Source: CAISGS01 sp044376615
GTDB taxonomy: Bacteria > Pseudomonadota > Alphaproteobacteria > Caulobacterales > Caulobacteraceae
Length of the DNA: 9,634 nt
Direction of reading: 5' to 3'
Assembly: GCA_044376615.1 (NCBI GenBank)
Contig: JBILKO010000099.1
Coordinates: forward strand, 1 to 9,634
Below are positions 5,286 through 9,634 of this stretch, piece after piece. The position numbers were made by a program, and so were the translations under genes. Each line of letters begins with the position of its first letter. The stretch's first letter is position 1. Under the pieces are notes generated by a model. It saw nothing but the letters and a program-made list of their open reading frames with translations. It ran no database searches and was not told the DNA's origin.

Positions 5286-7475
5286 ATGAATCGCCGCAAC
5301 CTTCTGGGCCAGGCTGCCAGCCTGACCCTGATTAGTGCCCTGCCTGCCCTCGCTAAATCCAAGGCCAAAACCATGTCTGTGCCAAAGCCTGTCGCCCCCG
5401 TCGCGGCCAAGATCCCTTTGCGTACCGAGCAATTGGGCCGGGTGCGGGTCGATGACTATGCCTGGATGAAGGACGATAACTGGCAAAAGGTTCTGCGCGA
5501 TCCCAGCCTGATCAAGCCCGATGTCAAGGCGCATCTGATCGCGGAAAACGCCTATACCAAGGCCATGCTCGCCTCGACCGAAGGCCTCCAGGCCCAGATG
5601 TTCGAAGAGATGAAGGGCCGCATCAAGCAAGATGACAGCTCTGTGCCCGCGCCGGATGGGACGTTTGAATATTATTCGCGCTATGAGACCGGCGGTCAGC
5701 AGCCCATCTTTGCCCGCCGCCCGATCGCCAAGGGCGGGGCCGAACAGGTCCTGCTCAATGCCGATGCTGAGGCCAAGGGAAAGGCCTTTTACCAGATCGG
5801 CGATTTCGGCCACAGCCCTGACCATACCCTCTGCGCCTATTCGGTCGATGAACAGGGCTCTGAAGTCTACCGTATCTATATCAAGGACTTGAGCTCCGGC
5901 GCGGTGCTGGCCGATCCGGTCCAGAGCGCCAATGGTGATTTCACCTTCTCGCCGGATTCCAAATACTTGTTTTGGACCTATCGCGACGATAATGGCCGCC
6001 CATCCAAGGTCTATCGCCGCCCCGTGCGCGGCGGCACCAAGGATGACGTCCTGGTCTATGAAGAGCCCGATGATGGCTTTTTCGTCTCGGTCGGGGTCTC
6101 GTCCTCGCGCCAATTCATCCAGATCAATACCGGCAATCACGAGACATCAGAGGTCCATCTGATCCCAGCCGCGACGCCCCTGGCCAAGCCAGTCTTGGTC
6201 GAGCCGCGCAGCGAGGGTGTCCAATATGATCTTGAGCACTGGAATGACCGCTTCTTAATCCGCACCAATGCCGATGGGGCGGTGGATTTTAAAATTGTTG
6301 AGGCACCGCTTGCCACGCCTGGCCGCGCGCATTGGAAGGACTGGCGCCGCCATAAGCCGGGCCAGTTCGTGGTCGGGACCGGGGCCTTTAAGGGCTGGTT
6401 TGTCCGGCTGGTACGCGAAAACGCCAATAACCGTATTGTTGTGACACAGGCTGGGTCTGAAGCCGAGCACACCATCGCCTTTGACGAGGACGCGTTTGCC
6501 CTAAGCCTGTCTGGTGGCTACGAATACGACACGGTCCAGCTGCGCTTTGTCTATGAGTCCCCGACCACGCCCAAACAGTGGTTTGACTATGATATGGCGA
6601 GCCGCAGCCGGGTCTTGCGTAAGAGCCAGGAAATCCCGTCGGGCCATAATCCCGCCGATTATGTCACCCGCCGCCTCTATGCCACCGCCGCTGATGGGGC
6701 CCAGGTGCCGATCACAGTCTTGATGCGCAAGACCACGCCGCTGGATGGATCAGCGCCCCTACTGCTCTATGGCTATGGTTCTTATGGCCTGCCGATGGAG
6801 CCGAATTTTTCGATCCGCAACCTCTCTTTGGTTGACCGCGGCTGGATCTGGGCCACGGCCCATGTGCGCGGCGGCTCGGAAAAGGGTTGGAACTGGTTCT
6901 TAGATGGCCGCGCGACCAAGAAGAAGAACACCTTTACCGACTTTATTGATTGCGCCGAACACCTGACCGCCAATGGCTATGGCACCAAGGGCAAGATTGT
7001 TGCCTATGGCGGCTCAGCGGGCGGCATGTTGATGGGGGCAATCGCCAATCTGCGGCCAGAGCTTTGGGCGGGCATTATTGCCGCCGTGCCCTTTGTCGAT
7101 GTCCTCAATACCATGAGCGATACCAGCCTGCCCCTGACCCCGCCCGAATGGCCTGAATGGGGCAATCCGATCGAGGACAAGGCCGCCTATGACTATATTG
7201 CCAGCTATAGCCCCTATGACAATGTCAGCGCCAAGCCCTATCCGGCGATCTTGGCTACGGGCGGCCTGTCCGACCCGCGCGTGACCTATTGGGAGCCAGC
7301 CAAATGGGTGGCCAGGCTGCGGCCCGCCACCACCAGCGGCAATCCCGTCTTGCTCAAGATCAATATGGAGGCCGGGCATGGCGGCGCGTCTGGCCGGTTT
7401 GATTTCCTCAAAGAGATCGCACTGGACTATGCCTTTGCGGTCTGGGCGATGGACAAGGGCTGGACCAAGGCTTGA
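5286..7475 (+). CDS. S9A prolyl-oligopeptidase family peptidase, oligopeptidase B-like, exported
   Basis: 729 aa. Residues 1-23 (NRRNLLGQ, a hydrophobic run, then ALA before Lys24) look like a twin-arginine-type signal, so the mature enzyme is probably periplasmic. The start at 5286 has GGAG six bases upstream. A longer reading frame from 5148 overlaps MaoC and lacks family resemblance. A beta-propeller region occupies most of the N-terminal two-thirds, followed by the alpha/beta-hydrolase domain with Ser577 (GGSAGGMLMG), Asp663 (GLSDPRV) and His698 (AGHGG). These sit 45-46 residues beyond the E. coli oligopeptidase B triad (532/617/652). Blocks such as VPFVDVLNTM and YWEPAKWVA are strongly OpB-like. 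Of the residues that bind basic side chains in OpB, Glu576 is kept (Glu621), but Glu578 is Pro623 and Asp460/Asp462 are Glu505/Asn507. Specificity may therefore be relaxed or changed. It is probably co-translated with the following GNAT gene. Confidence 0.93.
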   Translation: MNRRNLLGQAASLTLISALPALAKSKAKTMSVPKPVAPVAAKIPLRTEQLGRVRVDDYAWMKDDNWQKVLRDPSLIKPDVKAHLIAENAYTKAMLASTEGLQAQMFEEMKGRIKQDDSSVPAPDGTFEYYSRYETGGQQPIFARRPIAKGGAEQVLLNADAEAKGKAFYQIGDFGHSPDHTLCAYSVDEQGSEVYRIYIKDLSSGAVLADPVQSANGDFTFSPDSKYLFWTYRDDNGRPSKVYRRPVRGGTKDDVLVYEEPDDGFFVSVGVSSSRQFIQINTGNHETSEVHLIPAATPLAKPVLVEPRSEGVQYDLEHWNDRFLIRTNADGAVDFKIVEAPLATPGRAHWKDWRRHKPGQFVVGTGAFKGWFVRLVRENANNRIVVTQAGSEAEHTIAFDEDAFALSLSGGYEYDTVQLRFVYESPTTPKQWFDYDMASRSRVLRKSQEIPSGHNPADYVTRRLYATAADGAQVPITVLMRKTTPLDGSAPLLLYGYGSYGLPMEPNFSIRNLSLVDRGWIWATAHVRGGSEKGWNWFLDGRATKKKNTFTDFIDCAEHLTANGYGTKGKIVAYGGSAGGMLMGAIANLRPELWAGIIAAVPFVDVLNTMSDTSLPLTPPEWPEWGNPIEDKAAYDYIASYSPYDNVSAKPYPAILATGGLSDPRVTYWEPAKWVARLRPATTSGNPVLLKINMEAGHGGASGRFDFLKEIALDYAFAVWAMDKGWTKA

Positions 7476-8026
7476 GCGAACTGGTCTTAAGGGCGGCAAG
7501 GCCAGATGATGCCAAGGCCATAGCCGCCATCTATGCCCACCATGTCCTGCACGGGTTTGGCACTTTTGAAAACGTCCCGCCCAGCCCAGACCAGATGGCT
7601 GAGCGGATGGCGGCCATCCTCAAACACGGTCTTCCCTATACGGTCGCTCTGCGTGACGATCAGATCCTGGCCTATGCCTATGCCAGCCCGTTTCGCCTGC
7701 GCGCCGCCTATGGCTATACGGTCGAGGACAGTATCTATGTCGCCCCAAACGCTGTGGGCGCGGGCATTGGCAAGGCGCTTTTGGGCAATGTGCTAGACGC
7801 CTGCACCGCGCTTGGCCTGCGCCAAGTCATTGCCGTCATCGGCGATAGCGAAAACGCCGGCTCCATCGGCCTGCACAGGGCCCTAGGCTTTGAAATGATG
7901 ACCACGCTCACGGGCGTTGGATACAAGCACGGGCGCTGGGTCAATAGTGTCTGGATGCAAAAGCCGCTCAATGGTGGCACCGACTCCGCGCCCAATGCGC
8001 CGGGTCTGAACCTTAGCGCCGTCTAG
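7472..8026 (+). CDS. GNAT N-acetyltransferase, phosphinothricin/methionine-sulfoximine acetyltransferase type
   Basis: 184 aa, acetyl-CoA-dependent. The domain begins at once with LVLRAARPDDAKAIAAIY, then FENVPPS and EDSIYVAPNAVGAGIGKALL, whose Gly-rich turn binds acetyl-CoA. The C-terminal block ENAGSIGLHRALGF and GVGYKHGRWVNSVWMQKPL are hallmarks of the Pat/YncA (MnaT) group, which acetylates amino-acid-like amines such as methionine sulfone or sulfoximine. The start is inferred as TTG at 7472: no ATG occurs until residue 41, inside the domain. TTG overlaps the peptidase TGA (7473-7475) as TTGA, implying translational coupling. About 18 extra C-terminal residues look unstructured. It ends tail to tail with fdsD, both stops lying in CTAG (8023-8026). 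The actual acceptor substrate is unknown. Confidence 0.88.
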   Translation: MSELVLRAARPDDAKAIAAIYAHHVLHGFGTFENVPPSPDQMAERMAAILKHGLPYTVALRDDQILAYAYASPFRLRAAYGYTVEDSIYVAPNAVGAGIGKALLGNVLDACTALGLRQVIAVIGDSENAGSIGLHRALGFEMMTTLTGVGYKHGRWVNSVWMQKPLNGGTDSAPNAPGLNLSAV

Positions 8027-8229
8027 GCCAGGCGTTCGAGCGCCGCGCGCGATACGGGCTCAAGGCCCTCACCGCCCGCGGCCAGATGCGCCAGGATTTC
8101 GCGGCGCATGCGCGGGTCCCAGAAGAGTTTTAGATGCTCAGCCGTCGCCGCGATCGCCTTGGCCTCGCCCTGAACGGCGAAATTATGCGTGATCTGGTTG
8201 ACCATATAGACCAGCTTATCGATCTGCAT
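8023..8229 (-). CDS. fdsD: Formate dehydrogenase delta subunit (FdsD)
   Basis: 68 aa, the small subunit encoded last in soluble NAD-dependent molybdenum formate dehydrogenase operons (fds). The sequence shows the family pattern: LVYMVNQI near the N-terminus, then LKLFWDPRMRREILAHL and a GLEPVSRAALERL tail. The WDPRMRR block is diagnostic. It has an AAAGG ribosome site (8238-8242) eight bases before its ATG, and the start lies 14 bp inside the end of fdhD, so the genes are coupled. FdsD is needed for full activity or assembly of the complex, but its exact role is not well defined. Its stop overlaps the convergent acetyltransferase stop. Confidence 0.93.
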   Translation of the reverse strand: MQIDKLVYMVNQITHNFAVQGEAKAIAATAEHLKLFWDPRMRREILAHLAAGGEGLEPVSRAALERLA

Positions 8230-9046
8230 GGTTCTTGCCTTTCATCATCAGGACCCGGCCTGGGTGGGTAAAAACTTCAAGCCCGTCGGCGCGGACAATA
8301 CCAGCAAGGGTCATGCCCGCAGCATCGGCGGTGCGAATAGCTAAGGCGGTTGGGGCAGACACGGCCGCCAGCAGGCCTGTGCCCATGGCAGCGGCCTTTT
8401 GCACGAGTTCGACCGACAGGCGGCTGGTCATCAAGACGGCTCCGTCTCGCGCGGGCAAGCCCTGACGGGCCATAGCCCCGGCCAGCTTATCCAGGGCATT
8501 ATGGCGGCCGACATCCTCACGCACCAGGACCACGCCTTGGCCTGGCAAATAAAACCCAGCGGCATGAACCGCATGGGTCAGATGATTGAGACGCTGGTCT
8601 CCGCTCATGGCCTCCATCGCCGCCATCAAGTCCGCCGCGTCTATCCGCACATCAGACTGGACCGGTGCAATGGCTGGCATGGCATCGGCCAGGCTTTCAA
8701 CGCCGCAAAGGCCGCAGCCGGTCGGTCCGGCCCGGTGCCGCCGCCTGGCCACCAGCTTCTCCCCAAGCCCCGGCGTCAGCCACAGCTGCAGCTCTATACC
8801 CAGCGCACCCTGCGCGATCTCTAGCCGCTGCACATCGCTGATCTGGCGGATCAGGCCTTCATTCAATGAAAAGCCGTAAGCCATGTCTTCGAGATCAGCG
8901 GGCGTGGCCATCATTACCGCTTCTGAGCCGCCATCATAGACAAGGGCAATGGCCGTTTCCTCGGGCACATGGCGCGTGCCGGGGCCGGGCGCGGGGCCGC
9001 CCACCGCTTGGCGCGGTACCGCGACCGAAGGCGGCCTCAAGCTCAT
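8216..9046 (-). CDS. fdhD: Formate dehydrogenase accessory sulfurtransferase FdhD (FdsC)
   Basis: 276 aa, a cytoplasmic maturation factor. FdhD passes sulfur from a cysteine desulfurase to the molybdenum cofactor of formate dehydrogenase, without which the enzyme is inactive. The conserved CxxC lies in PTGCGLCGVE (Cys111 and Cys114), matching Cys121/Cys124 of the E. coli protein. EDVGRHNALDKLAG (177-190) is the other family signature, with the segment YGFSLNEGLI near 57-66. The ATG overlaps the fdsA stop as ATGA (9043-9046), and its end overlaps fdsD by 14 bp, so the three are one translationally coupled unit. In fds operons this gene is often called fdsC. The first 25 or so residues are Pro/Gly/Ala-rich and probably flexible. 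Confidence 0.95.
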   Translation of the reverse strand: MSLRPPSVAVPRQAVGGPAPGPGTRHVPEETAIALVYDGGSEAVMMATPADLEDMAYGFSLNEGLIRQISDVQRLEIAQGALGIELQLWLTPGLGEKLVARRRHRAGPTGCGLCGVESLADAMPAIAPVQSDVRIDAADLMAAMEAMSGDQRLNHLTHAVHAAGFYLPGQGVVLVREDVGRHNALDKLAGAMARQGLPARDGAVLMTSRLSVELVQKAAAMGTGLLAAVSAPTALAIRTADAAGMTLAGIVRADGLEVFTHPGRVLMMKGKNHADR

Positions 9047-9634
9047 TCCGCGGCCGTGGCGGCTCCCGCCGGCAGGATACGGCGGCTTTGCTTGGCCTGG
9101 ACCTCATAGGCCTCCTGCCAGTCCGAGGGCCCGTTTGAGGCCGAGATCTGGACCGCCGTGACCTTGTATTCCGGGCAATTGGTCGCCCAGTCGGAAAAGT
9201 CGGTTGTAATCACATTGGCCTGGGTCGAGGGGTGGTGGAAGGTCGTATAGACCACCCCTGGCGCAACCCGGTCCGTGATCAAGCAGCGCAGGCTGGTCTC
9301 ACCCGCCCGACTGGCCAGACGCACAAAATCACCGTCCTTTAGACCCCGGGTCTCGGCATCAAACGGATGGATTTCCAGCAGGTCTTCCTTGTGCCAGGCG
9401 ACGTTTTCCGTCCGGCGTGTCTGGGCCCCGACATTATATTGCGACAGCACCCGGCCCGTGGTCAGCAAAAGTGGGAAGCGCGCGCCAGTCCGCTCATCGG
9501 TCGGCACATAATCGGTCAGGACAAACAGGCCCTTGCCGCGCGCAAACCCGTCCAGATGCATGACCGGCGTGCCCTGCGGCGCAGTGGCATTACACGGCCA
9601 CTGAACCGAGCCCTCCCGATCCAGCACATCATAG
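9043..9634 (-). CDS. fdsA: Formate dehydrogenase alpha subunit, C-terminal part (FdsA, runs off right edge)
   Basis: The last 196 complete codons of the catalytic subunit are present. The frame stays open to the window edge, reading YDVLDREGSVQWPCN at the left of the protein fragment. This is the molybdopterin-dinucleotide-binding C-terminal domain of the soluble NAD-dependent formate dehydrogenase. Recognisable blocks are APQGTPVMHLDGFARGKG, LLLTTGRVLSQYNVGAQTRR, GVVYTTFHHPSTQANVITT and DWATNCPEYKVTAVQIS. The enzyme oxidises formate to CO2 and passes electrons through FdsB/FdsG to NAD+. The Fe-S clusters, the Mo-ligating Cys/Sec and the start are outside the window. The TGA overlaps the fdhD ATG. 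The order A-C-D fits the fdsGBACD arrangement, predicting fdsB and fdsG further right. Confidence 0.95.
   Translation of the reverse strand, partial: YDVLDREGSVQWPCNATAPQGTPVMHLDGFARGKGLFVLTDYVPTDERTGARFPLLLTTGRVLSQYNVGAQTRRTENVAWHKEDLLEIHPFDAETRGLKDGDFVRLASRAGETSLRCLITDRVAPGVVYTTFHHPSTQANVITTDFSDWATNCPEYKVTAVQISASNGPSDWQEAYEVQAKQSRRILPAGAATAAE

Noticed and set aside
5220..6140. 306-codon antisense reading frame opposite the peptidase gene
   Set aside because: It is a third-position GC shadow, with Ile/Gly/Asp-rich low-complexity translation and no recognisable domain.

Overview
The window looks like chromosomal DNA of a GC-rich alphaproteobacterium. The support is a MucR/Ros-type regulator N-terminus at the left edge, a soluble NAD-dependent formate dehydrogenase cluster of the fds type at the right edge, and dense, often overlapping genes. 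I cannot name the genus. No mobile element, CRISPR array, tRNA or rRNA is visible, and the gene content is metabolic.

Layout. Positions 1-56 (minus) hold the first 18 codons of a MucR-like regulator. An AT-rich, gene-free stretch (57-372) with several small palindromes follows. A crotonase-family gene (373-1269, minus) is divergent from a three-gene plus-strand run: a GMC flavoprotein oxidoreductase (1448-3118), an acyl-CoA synthetase (3154-4695) and a MaoC-type hot-dog hydratase (4774-5223). Downstream on the same strand, after a strong intergenic hairpin, are an exported oligopeptidase-B-like S9A peptidase (5286-7475) and a GNAT acetyltransferase (7472-8026) whose TTG start overlaps the peptidase stop. 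The minus strand then carries, in transcription order, the 3' end of fdsA (running off the right edge), fdhD/fdsC and fdsD, each overlapping the next. The GNAT gene and fdsD converge and share one CTAG palindrome as both stop codons.

How the genes may work together. The crotonase, GMC enzyme, CoA ligase and MaoC hydratase form a plausible pathway. An alcohol group would be oxidised, the resulting acid activated to its CoA ester, and the enoyl-CoA isomerised or hydrated. The substrate cannot be read from the sequence, and the aldehyde dehydrogenase, acyl-CoA dehydrogenase and thiolase such a route would need are not in the window. The peptidase and acetyltransferase look like a separate, translationally coupled pair. 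The fds genes belong to a formate-oxidising complex whose remaining subunits should lie beyond position 9634.

The most interesting points are: a crotonase lacking both hydratase glutamates but carrying an isomerase-position Glu; an oligopeptidase B relative with an export signal and altered basic-residue pockets; a perfect 9+9 bp dyad in the divergent promoter region; a 14-bp bulged hairpin at 5233-5266; and clustered dyads upstream of the MucR-like gene. I did not find a convincing wholly new system. Most of the window is ordinary metabolism with some unusual details.
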